Source: Sterolibacterium sp. | GTDB lineage: Bacteria > Pseudomonadota > Gammaproteobacteria > Burkholderiales > Rhodocyclaceae | Length of the DNA stretch: 64,000 nucleotides | Direction: 5' to 3' | NCBI GenBank assembly: GCA_018062105.1 | Contig: JAGOSV010000002.1 | Coordinates: 16,658-80,657, forward strand | Part shown: one piece after another, positions 7,836 to 16,476 of the stretch | How the letters are laid out: every line of letters starts with the position of its first letter | Numbering within the stretch: position 1 is the stretch's first letter | The notes under the pieces: generated by a model | The model's input: the letters and a program-made list of their open reading frames with translations, nothing else | The model's database searches: none | Told to the model about the DNA's origin: nothing | Position numbers and translations under genes: made by a program

Positions 7836-9374
7836 ATGGTCACGGAAACAACACCCATCGATAGCCCAAGTCAGGGAATTCCGCTGACCGGTGCCAATGG
7901 CAAGTTTGCCGTTGATGCCGCACTGCGCCAAAAGCTTTGCCTGCTCGATGACGGCCGCCTGCTGATTTCCAAGTCCCACGTCTTCGATCCTTCGGTCAAT
8001 GCCTTCATCGGCCGTCTGCGCCGGCTCAAGATTGCCCACCGCGTTCTCCAGGTGGATATGCGGGTCATCGCCGAAATGTACGAGGAAGACCAGCCACAAC
8101 GCCGTGGTGCCTCGTTCTCGGAAATGCAGGACATGGCCAAGAGCCTGTTCCGCAAGGCCACCCGGCTACGTGCCTCCGACATCCACATCCGCGTCGACAA
8201 TCGCCACAACACCCAGATCTACTTCCGCATCCAGAACGATCTCGAATTCACCGAAGAACACTCCTACGATACCGGCGACAAGCTGTGTACCACCATCTAT
8301 CAGTCGATGGCCGACATCGGTGACTCCACCTTCGAGCCGCTGTCACGCCAGGACGCGCGTATTTCTGACCGCAGCAAGCTGCCCGAAGGCATCGACGGCA
8401 TCCGGATCGCCACCAGTCCCAAGACAGACGGCTTCCTGTTCGTCATGCGCCTGCTCTACAACGACACGGCCGATGACCTCGACCTGCGCTCTCTCGGCTT
8501 CAGCGGCGAGCAATCCGACAACCTCGAGCTGATGAAGAAAAGCCCAACCGGCATCATCATCATCGGCGGCCCGACCGGCAGCGGCAAATCCACCTCGCTG
8601 CAACGCATCCTGGCGGCCATTATCCGCGAGGAAGCCGGCAAGAAACACGTCATCACCGTCGAAGACCCGCCCGAATACCCGATCATGGGCGCGGTGCAAA
8701 CGCCCGTCACCAATGCCCAGACCGAAGAGGAACGTTCCAAAGCCTTCCAGGTAGCGATCAAGTCCGCCATGCGTCTCGACCCCGACGTCATCATGATTGG
8801 CGAAGTACGCGATACCCCCTCTGCCCGTCTGGCTGTTCAGGCTGCCATGACCGGCCACCAGGTGTGGACCACGCTGCACGCCAATAACGCCCTGGCCATC
8901 CTCGACCGCCTCATCGACCTGGGCGTGCCGCTCGAACTGCTGGCCGATGCATCCATCATCACCGGCCTGGTCTGCCAGCGTCTGCTCAAGGTTCTCTGCC
9001 CGCAATGTAAGTCCCCCATCAACACCGTACTGGACCGCTACTCACAGACTGACCTGCAGCGCATCATGAGTGTAGCTGAACTGGACAAGGTTTATGTCCT
9101 CGGCAGTGGCTGCGAAAACTGCCGCAACACCGGTATCGTCGGCCGCACGGTGGTGGCCGAAACCGTGCTCACCGACGACAAGCTGCTGTCCTTCATCCGC
9201 AAACACGACAAATTAGGGGCAATCGCTTACTGGCGCAACGAACTGCGTGGCCTGACCATGCGCGACCACGCGCTGCTGAAAGTCATCCAGGGCACCGTCG
9301 ACCCCTTCCAGGCCGAGGCCGTCGTTGGCCGCTTGGTCAAGAGCGACGACGCCCTGCACAACCTGCGTCGCTAA
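7836..9374 (+). CDS. pilQ: type IVb pilus extension ATPase PilQ (GspE family)
   Basis: 512-aa hexameric secretion ATPase that powers pilus extension at the inner membrane. Walker A GGPTGSGKSTS is near residues 243-253. The Asp box (VEDPPEYP), Walker B (VIMIGEVRD) and His box (TGHQVWTTLHANN) follow in order. A zinc tetracysteine (CPQCK ... CENC) near residues 388-428 is as in GspE/PilB enzymes. It sits between pilP and the platform gene pilR, 6 nt after pilP. Confidence 0.95.
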   Translation: MVTETTPIDSPSQGIPLTGANGKFAVDAALRQKLCLLDDGRLLISKSHVFDPSVNAFIGRLRRLKIAHRVLQVDMRVIAEMYEEDQPQRRGASFSEMQDMAKSLFRKATRLRASDIHIRVDNRHNTQIYFRIQNDLEFTEEHSYDTGDKLCTTIYQSMADIGDSTFEPLSRQDARISDRSKLPEGIDGIRIATSPKTDGFLFVMRLLYNDTADDLDLRSLGFSGEQSDNLELMKKSPTGIIIIGGPTGSGKSTSLQRILAAIIREEAGKKHVITVEDPPEYPIMGAVQTPVTNAQTEEERSKAFQVAIKSAMRLDPDVIMIGEVRDTPSARLAVQAAMTGHQVWTTLHANNALAILDRLIDLGVPLELLADASIITGLVCQRLLKVLCPQCKSPINTVLDRYSQTDLQRIMSVAELDKVYVLGSGCENCRNTGIVGRTVVAETVLTDDKLLSFIRKHDKLGAIAYWRNELRGLTMRDHALLKVIQGTVDPFQAEAVVGRLVKSDDALHNLRR

Positions 9375-9421
9375 CGAAATACCAGATGTCTCGCCACTAA
9401 CGAGCAACGCCACCGACGCCC

Positions 9422-10522
9422 ATGGTCTCCCTCTCCATCAACAAAATCGAAGTTGCCTTTGGTCGCTTCTGGTTCCTGAACATCGGGCAGTCCGGGCGGC
9501 GACGCCTGTGGCTCAAGTTGGCCAAGTTGATCGGCAATGGCGTGCAGATCCTGCAAGCGGTCGAATCCATCCGCGACCGGCGCATCCTGACCAGCGGCAC
9601 CAAGGAACCCGAAGCCCTGGCGCTATCTGCCTGGGCACGTGCCATCAAGAATGGCTCACGCCTGTCCGGTGCCATGGATGGCTGGGTGTCAACCGAAGAA
9701 ATGATCCTCATCTCGGCCGGTGAGCAGTCCGGTACGCTAGAAGCTGCCCTGTATTCCGCCGCCCGCATCATGGAAGCGCGCAAACGCATTTCCAGTGCCG
9801 TCTACGCAGGTCTGGCCTATCCGGTCGTACTCTTGCTGATGGCAGCAGGCGTGCTCTACCTGTTCGGTTTCAAGATCGTCCCGGCCTTCACTCATGCCCT
9901 CAAAGGTGCAGAATGGCAAGGACTGGCAAAATGGATGATCTTCGTTAGCGATTTTGCCCGCGACTGGCTCTTTCTGCTCATCCCCTCGGTCATCGCGCTC
10001 GTCATTCTGTTTTTCATGTCCTTGCCCCATTTCGACGGTAAGGTTCGCATTTTCCTCGACCGCTACGTACCTTACAGCGTCTATCGCATCATGCAGGGCA
10101 GCAGCTGGCTGATCGCCCTGGCCGCCATGATCGAAGCCGGCATGCGGATCGAAATCGCACTCGAACAACTCTCGCAGGACGCCAGTCCGTGGCTCAGACG
10201 CCGCATTGCCACAGCCCTGGCCGGCATGCGCTCCGGGCGCAACATGGGCGATGCCCTGGCGCGTGCCGGTTACGACTTTCCGGATCGTGAAATCATCGAA
10301 GATCTGGGCGTATACTCATCGCTCTCAGGTTTCGAAGATGCCCTCTCGATGCTTGGTCGTGAATGGCTGGAAGAATCTATCGTCCAGATAGAAACACGAA
10401 TGAAGGTCGTATTTGGCGTCTGTATCCTACTTGTCGGTGCCCTTATTGCCTTTATGGTCAGCGGCATGATCGCCATGGAACTGCAAATGTCCCAGGCTAT
10501 GCAGCACTTGATGGCCAATTAA
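9422..10522 (+). CDS. pilR: type IVb pilus platform protein PilR (GspF family)
   Basis: 366-aa inner-membrane protein of the GspF/PilC family. It has two cytoplasmic T2SSF-like repeats and membrane helices near residues 138-158 (YPVVLLLMAAGVLYLFGF), 178-199 and 333-355. It couples ATPase rotation to pilin insertion. It follows pilQ by 47 nt and ends about 107 nt before the major pilin. No anomalies were seen. Confidence 0.92.
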   Translation: MVSLSINKIEVAFGRFWFLNIGQSGRRRLWLKLAKLIGNGVQILQAVESIRDRRILTSGTKEPEALALSAWARAIKNGSRLSGAMDGWVSTEEMILISAGEQSGTLEAALYSAARIMEARKRISSAVYAGLAYPVVLLLMAAGVLYLFGFKIVPAFTHALKGAEWQGLAKWMIFVSDFARDWLFLLIPSVIALVILFFMSLPHFDGKVRIFLDRYVPYSVYRIMQGSSWLIALAAMIEAGMRIEIALEQLSQDASPWLRRRIATALAGMRSGRNMGDALARAGYDFPDREIIEDLGVYSSLSGFEDALSMLGREWLEESIVQIETRMKVVFGVCILLVGALIAFMVSGMIAMELQMSQAMQHLMAN

Positions 10523-10629
10523 CCCTCAACCACGATTAACATGAATATCAGCACCCGTACCAATCCCGGCACCACTCACCACAATCCCTACCACACCCCT
10601 TCATCATTTACCCAGACAGGAGCACGCAG

Positions 10630-11241
10630 ATGAAATCGACGAACCGCTTCAAGAGGACGATGCAATTCCTCCATCGCCAGGCCGGCATGACGCTGATGGA
10701 AATCATTGCCGCACTGGCCATCATCGCGGCCGTCGTGGTCGGTGCCCTGGCTCTGTTCAACAGCGCCCAGTCTAGTAACACCTCGGTTACCATCATGCGT
10801 GACATCGTCGCCATCCGCTCTGCCATGCAACAGCTCTATCTAGGTCAGGGTACCTACAAACCCCAAGGTGCCGGTGACAACGATATGAATGCCCAGCTCC
10901 AATCCTCGCGCAAGATGCCGACCGACCTGCCCTTTATCTCCAACAGCGAAGGCTTCCGTACGCCCTGGGGCGGTACGATCTCCGTTAAACCCTTCTCGGT
11001 CAGTGGCGTCTATCCCTTTTTCACCATCATCCTGAAAAACGTCCCCCCCGATATCTGCACACAGATCACCACCAACCTGTCAACCGGTTGGTCCTCTACC
11101 TATGCCAACAGCCAGCTGATTGGCTCGATCAAGCCGGAAGACAATCACCTGTACCCCGTCAAACCAGCTGATGCCAACACCCATTGCAATCCCACCTCCA
11201 GCGGCTCTGGCGTCGATGTCGAATTCAGAACCATCAACTAA
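10630..11241 (+). CDS. pilS: major type IVb prepilin PilS
   Basis: 203 aa. A long 19-residue leader ends in QAG before MTLMEIIAALAIIAAVVVGA, with Glu at +5 of the mature protein. This is a type IVb prepilin cleavage site. The mature pilin of about 184 residues has two C-terminal Cys (PPDICTQ and NTHCNPT) that could form the usual disulfide loop. A good AGGAG precedes the ATG. The 107-nt gap upstream may hold an internal promoter, and a strong hairpin follows the stop codon. Both would suit high pilin expression. Confidence 0.93.
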   Translation: MKSTNRFKRTMQFLHRQAGMTLMEIIAALAIIAAVVVGALALFNSAQSSNTSVTIMRDIVAIRSAMQQLYLGQGTYKPQGAGDNDMNAQLQSSRKMPTDLPFISNSEGFRTPWGGTISVKPFSVSGVYPFFTIILKNVPPDICTQITTNLSTGWSSTYANSQLIGSIKPEDNHLYPVKPADANTHCNPTSSGSGVDVEFRTIN

Positions 11242-11261
11242 TCCGTAACCAGGTGGCCTGT

Positions 11262-11287
11262 TTCCCGCAGGAGTATCCCTGCGGGAA
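11262..11287 (+). terminator. hairpin after the pilin gene (attenuator or 3' stabiliser)
   Basis: TTCCCGCAGG and CCTGCGGGAA form a perfect 10-bp stem with a 6-nt loop, 20 nt after the pilS stop. There is no U-tract, so it is more likely a transcript-stabilising or attenuating hairpin than a full terminator. It would lower expression of the downstream ATPase relative to the pilin. Confidence 0.6.
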
Positions 11288-11308
11288 GCACCCTCTGCCT
11301 GGTACCGG

Positions 11309-11329
11309 ATACCTGATACCTGATACCTG
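11309..11329. repeat. 7-bp tandem repeat x3
   Basis: atacctg is repeated three times in the gap between pilS and the second ATPase gene, immediately after a GGTACC palindrome. Confidence 0.85.
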
Positions 11330-11359
11330 ACATCCCACATCATTTAGCACACGCTTGGT

Positions 11360-12316
11360 ATGGCCAGACTCAGCGAACTGCAATTTTTTGCCATTTATCT
11401 TGGCGAAACCGGCCATTTCTTTGCCGGCATTCCGCAAACCATCGACCCACACCCGGCACCCACTCAGTACCTCGATGCACTCAACAACCTGCGTGCCCAG
11501 TGTGAGGCCATCCACACCGACACCCGGCGCAGCGAATTCACCGTGCGTGATGACGGCATCTCCTACCGCGTCTCGATGCTGGTCAGCATCGCCGAAACCA
11601 TCTACGTTCTGCGCCGCTTCCCGCCCAAGGTTCCAGAGCTGGCCACACTCGGCATCCACCCGCGCCATGTTGACAAGCTCCTGACCCCCGAGCTGACCGG
11701 TCTGATCGTCGTCGCCGGCGCCTTTGGTCAGGGCAAGACCACCACCGCCTCCAGCCTGCTCACTGCCCGTCTGGCCAAATACGGCGGTGTGGGCATCACC
11801 GTCGAGGATCCGCCGGAAATGCCCCTCGAAGGGCACCACGGCCACGGCATCTGCTACCAGACCTGGGTCGAACAAGGCGGTTTTGGTGATGAAATCCGCA
11901 AAGCCGCCCGCTGGTCACCCTCCGTCATTTTCCTGGGTGAAGTCCGTGACGGCGAAGCCGCCACCGAAGCCCTGCGTGCCTCCATCAACGGCCGCCTGGT
12001 CATCTGCACCACCCATGCCGGCAGTGTCACCCTGGCCATTGAGCGCCTCTATTCCCTGGCCAATTCTGCCGCCGGCGACTCGGAAGACGTCGCCAGCCTG
12101 CTGGCCAATGGCCTGACCGCCGTCCTGCATCAGCGTCTCGAAACCGATGCCGTCGGCACCAAGCGCCCCAAGCTGCAATTCCTCTGGGTCGGCGACAACG
12201 ACAACCCGCGTGAATTTGCCTCCAAAGGCGTGCGCAATACCATCCGCCAGCGGCGCTTTGACCAGATCGAAAACGATGTCATGCTACAGTTGAATCAGAT
12301 GATGATGAAAGGCTGA
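11360..12316 (+). CDS. second pilus motor ATPase, PilT-like
   Basis: 318-aa secretion-type ATPase. Walker A is the variant GAFGQGKTTT (about residues 119-128). The Asp box is VEDPPEMP, Walker B VIFLGEVRD and the His box CTTHAGS. The order and size resemble PilT retraction ATPases, but the classic GPTGSGKS is altered, the zinc tetracysteine of PilQ is absent, and I see no AIRNLIRE motif. R64-like loci normally have only PilQ; a retraction motor is known in some type IVb systems (BfpF). Its place right after the pilin suggests a retraction or specialised motor, but this is inferred. Confidence 0.8.
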   Translation: MARLSELQFFAIYLGETGHFFAGIPQTIDPHPAPTQYLDALNNLRAQCEAIHTDTRRSEFTVRDDGISYRVSMLVSIAETIYVLRRFPPKVPELATLGIHPRHVDKLLTPELTGLIVVAGAFGQGKTTTASSLLTARLAKYGGVGITVEDPPEMPLEGHHGHGICYQTWVEQGGFGDEIRKAARWSPSVIFLGEVRDGEAATEALRASINGRLVICTTHAGSVTLAIERLYSLANSAAGDSEDVASLLANGLTAVLHQRLETDAVGTKRPKLQFLWVGDNDNPREFASKGVRNTIRQRRFDQIENDVMLQLNQMMMKG

Positions 12317-12321
12317 ACGAC

Positions 12322-12864
12322 ATGTACCCCCTGGCACTCGTCACCCTGGCTGCCGCACTGCTCGGCTTGTGGCTGGCGACCAGCCAGCCACAGGAAGCCG
12401 CGTTCTTGCGCAACGTCCAGGCAGAAAGCCATGCCGCCAACTTCTGGGCCTATCACGATGCCCTCGTCCACTATCAGAACGACCACTTCCAAACCGCCAG
12501 CGGCTTCATTCCAGATGCCCTGCTCAGTCTTCCGAACCCACCCGGGCGGCCGAATGGCTACGTGCCGCTGGGCTACACCGTCATGAAAACCGCCGACCTC
12601 CTGCCCACCAGCCTCTGGAGCAATTACATCGAAGGCAGCCGTCTCTATACCTTCTCCAGCATCCCCGCCAAAAACCTGCCCGCCGGCACCCTCGATGCCA
12701 TTGCCAGCTATCATGGCAGCAGCCTGATGGTCGGCATCCGCCAGGGCGACCGCATCAAGACCCAGTACGAACTCGACACCCCGCCCTATACTGCAACCGG
12801 TACCTTTTTCCCCTCCTTCCCGGCGCAAATTCCCGATGGTGCCGTGGTCATCGTCAGCAACTAA
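12322..12864 (+). CDS. pilM: PilM-like type IVb pilus protein
   Basis: 180 aa with one N-terminal membrane helix (LALVTLAAALLGLWLATSQP) followed by a soluble periplasmic domain. Its position among type IVb genes, helix-first design and size fit R64 PilM (PF07419), although that protein is somewhat shorter. I give the name with limited confidence. It begins 5 nt after the ATPase gene and ends 23 nt before pilV. Confidence 0.6.
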   Translation: MYPLALVTLAAALLGLWLATSQPQEAAFLRNVQAESHAANFWAYHDALVHYQNDHFQTASGFIPDALLSLPNPPGRPNGYVPLGYTVMKTADLLPTSLWSNYIEGSRLYTFSSIPAKNLPAGTLDAIASYHGSSLMVGIRQGDRIKTQYELDTPPYTATGTFFPSFPAQIPDGAVVIVSN

Positions 12865-12887
12865 CCTCCTTGCGCCCACACCGAACC

Positions 12888-14537
12888 ATGTCCTCATTCC
12901 GGCCCATCCCCCAACTGCCCAAGCCCCTGCGCCAGGCGGGTGCCACCCTGCTGGAAGTCCTCGTCGCCATCGGCATCATGGGCGCACTCACAGCAGGCGC
13001 AGCCATGCTGCTGGACAACCACCTGCAGCAAGTGCGTACTACGGCAGCCGCGCAACACATGGCGGCCTTTGGCAATGCGGTGCAGGCCTACATCAGGGAC
13101 AAATACGCCTCTTTCCTGCCCAGTGGTACGGCTGAAACCACGCTGATCGTCACCAGTGATACCCTGAAAAACGCCGCACCAACACCGCCAATGAACCGTT
13201 ATCTTCCCCCAGGTTACGAGGGGATCAACGCCTTTGGCCAGACGCTTTGCGCCATCGTCCGAGTCAGAAATACCACCCAGAATCCCAACGAAATCTATGC
13301 CATGGTAATTGCCGAAGGTGGCGAGATCATCGACGATACCGAGCTCAGCCTGCTCGTCGGTACCCTGGGCGCGGCGGGTGGCGCCATTTACACGCGCCAG
13401 CCAACAGTCATCAAGGGAACGATGGGACGCTGGCAGATCAATCTGGCCGGCAACAGCAATCCCGATATCCAGAAATTCGCCAATACCCGCTGTAACGGAC
13501 TACCCAGCAGTGGCAATCTGAGCAAGGGCCACCCCGTCATGGCGCTGTGGTTTGCCAAGGACACGCCCTCGGCCTACCTCTACCGCGATGCCGTACCCGG
13601 CCACCCCGAACTGAATGTGATGCAGACCGACCTGGAATTCAAGGAGGACAAGCTCAACTTCCTCGCCCCCCCCACACCCGGTGCCACCATCACGCTGGCC
13701 ATCGTGCGAGAGCCCGATACCCTGTGCGACAGTAAACGCACCGCCAGCACCTCGGATTTCGGACAAACCGTTCCACCCGGCACCCTGGCCAAGGACAAGA
13801 ATGGCAACCTGATGATGTGTGCTGTCTTCCCGCGTGCGGAAGGTGGCGACGACAAACGCTACTGGCGTACCGTTGCCAAGGATCAATACTGGAGTGTCGC
13901 CGTCAATGCCTATTCCGACCTGAATCTAATCACCCACCCCTGCAGTGCCACCCAGAACGCCTGGCAGACCCGCATCGTCAAATATCCCGGCAATGGCTTT
14001 GGCCCACGTGCCTACACCTGTGCCCAGGACAGAAATGCCCCCTTCTCCTGGCGCTGGCAACCGCTGGCAGTGGATGACACCGGCGTGCTGCGCCTGGGCT
14101 TCAGCCCGCTGCGTATCGAAAACGCCCCTTGCGTCAATAATAATCACGAACTGGGCAGCATCACCCGTAATGCCACCGGCGAAACTCTGGTCTGTTCGTT
14201 GCGTGATGGCGACTCAGGCGTCGCCCGCTGGCACCTCAACAATCTCGGCAACATCGGCCGCTACGCCTTCCAGATCGAAGGTTATTCCGGCAAGCACTTT
14301 GTTGGCACCGGCATCCTCACCACAGACAACTATTTCAGCGGCGCCGTCACCTGCAACTCGAACCACATCGCCACCACAAGGTGCGGCCGGGGGGGCACCA
14401 TCGAATGCGTCAATGACAAGTGGTGTACCCAGTACTACGCCATGGGCGCCCTCGGCAGTACACCCGCCAGCAACCGCGATCCACTCGTGGTCAACACCAT
14501 CAAGCTCCCCGTCATCAACCCCAGCCGGGAATGGTGA
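12888..14537 (+). CDS. pilV: minor prepilin / putative tip adhesin PilV
   Basis: 549 aa. An 18-residue leader ends in RQAG before ATLLEVLVAIGIMGALTAGA, with Glu at +5: a type IVb prepilin. The very large C-terminal part has many Cys and Gly/Asn-rich strands, like PilV (Bac_shlf) proteins that sit at the tip and select recipients or surfaces. I start it at ATG 12888; the frame upstream is a shadow of the pilM-like gene. No rci recombinase or inverted shufflon segments follow, so the tip appears fixed. An eight-C run (13666-13673) and a seven-G run (14389-14395) lie inside. It is the last gene of the operon. Confidence 0.85.
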   Translation: MSSFRPIPQLPKPLRQAGATLLEVLVAIGIMGALTAGAAMLLDNHLQQVRTTAAAQHMAAFGNAVQAYIRDKYASFLPSGTAETTLIVTSDTLKNAAPTPPMNRYLPPGYEGINAFGQTLCAIVRVRNTTQNPNEIYAMVIAEGGEIIDDTELSLLVGTLGAAGGAIYTRQPTVIKGTMGRWQINLAGNSNPDIQKFANTRCNGLPSSGNLSKGHPVMALWFAKDTPSAYLYRDAVPGHPELNVMQTDLEFKEDKLNFLAPPTPGATITLAIVREPDTLCDSKRTASTSDFGQTVPPGTLAKDKNGNLMMCAVFPRAEGGDDKRYWRTVAKDQYWSVAVNAYSDLNLITHPCSATQNAWQTRIVKYPGNGFGPRAYTCAQDRNAPFSWRWQPLAVDDTGVLRLGFSPLRIENAPCVNNNHELGSITRNATGETLVCSLRDGDSGVARWHLNNLGNIGRYAFQIEGYSGKHFVGTGILTTDNYFSGAVTCNSNHIATTRCGRGGTIECVNDKWCTQYYAMGALGSTPASNRDPLVVNTIKLPVINPSREW

Positions 14538-14567
14538 GCTGGGGGCTTGCCACGGGTAACACCTCAA

Positions 14568-14587
14568 CCTCGCTCAGCCTCGCTCAG
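14568..14587. repeat. 10-bp tandem duplication
   Basis: cctcgctcag occurs twice head to tail in the short convergent gap between pilV and the hydrolase gene. Confidence 0.8.
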
Positions 14588-14595
14588 CGGGCTCA

Positions 14596-15456
14596 TTATG
14601 CCTGCAGCCACTCCCGCACCAGCAACACCTGATCGTCCTGCTGGAACATCGGTGCGTGACCTACTCCGGGGATTTCGATGATCCGGGCGCGTGGCCCGCG
14701 CTGTGACATTTCCTGTGCCGTATCCTGCCGCAGCAGGTCGGATTCTGCCCCGCGCAGCACCAGGGTCGGGCAATGAATCTGGTCGTAGAACGGCCACAGG
14801 GAAACATCCTCACCACCGCCCGCACTCTGCCGGAAAGTCTCGGCAATCCCCGGGTCATAGCGGAACTCGATGCTCCCGTCTGCCGCCACCCGCACCACAT
14901 CCTCGGTCAGCTTCCACCATTGCGCCTCGCTGTGCGGGCCGAAGGTCGCGCTCACCTGACGCACGAAGGCCACCGCTTCATCCATCGTCGCAAAGCGTGG
15001 ATCGCGGCCGACATACTCGCCGATGCGCTTGAGTGAAACTGCCGTGATGAGCGGCCCGACATCGTTGAGAATCAAGCGACGGATAGGCGTCTGTGGCTGA
15101 GCCGCCAGCAACATGCCGATCAGCCCGCCCATCGAGGTGCCCAGCCAATCCACCTGTGCCACATCCAGCCGGGCAATCAATGTCATCATATCCGCAACGT
15201 ATTGCGTCATGCCGTACAGGGACTTGTCCGGCAGCCAGTCACTGCGCCCCCGTCCCACGACATCAGGACAGATGATCCGGTATCGGTCCGCCAACGCGGT
15301 CGCCAGGTAGTCAAAATCCCGGCCGCAGCGCGTCAGGCCATGAACACACAGCAGGACATCCGGATTGTCGGCTGCGCCCCACTCGTCATACACCATGCGG
15401 TGCAGACCGGCCGAACTGCAGCACTGCACGCTTTTCTGCCGTCTCCCTGTCGCCAT
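14596..15456 (-). CDS. alpha/beta hydrolase
   Basis: 286-aa alpha/beta hydrolase fold enzyme. The oxyanion segment is LLCVHGLTRCGRDF, the nucleophile elbow WLGTSMGGLIG supplies the Ser, an Asp lies in RGAESDLL and the His in GVGHAPMF. The substrate is unknown; it is in the general family of esterases and enol-lactonases. A strong AGGAGGGG precedes the ATG. It is the last gene of the minus-strand run xseB-ispA-dxs-folE2-hydrolase. Confidence 0.85.
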   Translation of the reverse strand: MATGRRQKSVQCCSSAGLHRMVYDEWGAADNPDVLLCVHGLTRCGRDFDYLATALADRYRIICPDVVGRGRSDWLPDKSLYGMTQYVADMMTLIARLDVAQVDWLGTSMGGLIGMLLAAQPQTPIRRLILNDVGPLITAVSLKRIGEYVGRDPRFATMDEAVAFVRQVSATFGPHSEAQWWKLTEDVVRVAADGSIEFRYDPGIAETFRQSAGGGEDVSLWPFYDQIHCPTLVLRGAESDLLRQDTAQEMSQRGPRARIIEIPGVGHAPMFQQDDQVLLVREWLQA

Positions 15457-15523
15457 GCGCCCCTCCTGCCCTTCTCCTGATGTCTGCCCTGTTCCCGAGG
15501 CAAAAACACTGAACGGCTCCGTG

Positions 15524-16312
15524 TCATCCGATGCGTTTGTCCTTCTCGATCAACGCATAGGCTGAATGATTGTGGATGGATTCAAAATTCTCCGATTCGA
15601 CGATATACGCATCGATACGCGGATCGGCATTGAGCACCCCGGCGACATCGCGCACGATGTCCTCGACGAACTTGGGATTGTCATAAGCCCGCTCGGTGAC
15701 ATACTTTTCATCCGGCCGCTTGAGCAGGCTGTAGAGCTCGCAGGATGCCTGTTTTTCGGCCATGTCGACGATTTCTTCAATCCAGACAAAACTGTTGGTC
15801 GTCGCCGTGATGGTGATGTGCGAACGCTGGTTGTGTGCCCCACGCTCGGAAATCTTTTTTGAACAGGGACAAAGACTGGTGGCGGCCACCACCACCTTGG
15901 TAACCTGATGATAAACACCGCCGGCCAGAATGTCGCCAATCAGGGTTACGTCATATTCCATCAGGCTGCGCACGCCAGAAATGGGCGCCTGTTTTTCGAT
16001 GAAATACGGAAAACGCATGGCCACATGTCCGGTTTCGGCTTCCAGCCGCTCGACCATGGCACGCAATGTCGACTCGAAGTTTTCCACCGAGAACTCACGC
16101 TCGTGCGTGTTCAGCAGCTCGATGAAGCGCGACATGTGCGTGCCCTTGAAATTGTGCGGCAGGCCGACGTACATGTTGAATTCAGCCACGGTATGCTGAA
16201 TGCCGCCGCTCTTGTCGAGCACCTTGACAGGATGGCGGATGTTCTTGATACCAACCTTGTTGATGGGAATGGCGCGTGAATCCACGCTGCTCTGTACGTC
16301 TGCAATCACCAT
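15524..16312 (-). CDS. folE2: GTP cyclohydrolase FolE2
   Basis: 262-aa type IB GTP cyclohydrolase, converting GTP to 7,8-dihydroneopterin triphosphate for folate (and queuosine) synthesis. The metal-site region [19 protein letters not shown] and a QTM-like tunnel fold are visible. Unlike zinc-dependent FolE, FolE2 works with several metals. It lies downstream of dxs with a 165-nt gap that contains a palindrome (GAGTA-TTT-TACTC), so it may have its own promoter. Confidence 0.95.
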   Translation of the reverse strand: MVIADVQSSVDSRAIPINKVGIKNIRHPVKVLDKSGGIQHTVAEFNMYVGLPHNFKGTHMSRFIELLNTHEREFSVENFESTLRAMVERLEAETGHVAMRFPYFIEKQAPISGVRSLMEYDVTLIGDILAGGVYHQVTKVVVAATSLCPCSKKISERGAHNQRSHITITATTNSFVWIEEIVDMAEKQASCELYSLLKRPDEKYVTERAYDNPKFVEDIVRDVAGVLNADPRIDAYIVESENFESIHNHSAYALIEKDKRIG

Positions 16313-16415
16313 GATGATGGTTCTTTCCTGTGATGTTCAGGGCTGCCAGGCAGCCCGCTCATGTTTGCTGAAACACCGCAGCACACCCACACTTCGTGAG
16401 CCGCAGTTTAAGTCC

Positions 16416-16428
16416 GAGTATTTTACTC
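16416..16428 (-). promoter_or_regulatory. Rrf2/IscR-like palindrome upstream of folE2
   Basis: On the minus strand the segment reads TTGAGTAAAATACTCGGA, with perfect 5-bp arms GAGTA/TACTC. It resembles IscR type 1 sites (TTGAC...TACTCGGG). It lies about 105 nt ahead of folE2 and about 50 nt after the dxs stop. The identity of the factor is a guess. Confidence 0.35.
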
Positions 16429-16476
16429 AACAATCAGACATCCCGAACGCAGCCTGCAGAAAAAGCGTTCGCATGC

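Noticed and set aside
12369-12887. N-terminal extension of the pilV frame
   Set aside because: Overlaps the pilM-like gene in another frame; the prepilin leader must start at ATG 12888.
14538-14595. Shufflon segments after pilV
   Set aside because: Only a 58-nt gap with a tandem 10-mer; no inverted recombination sites.
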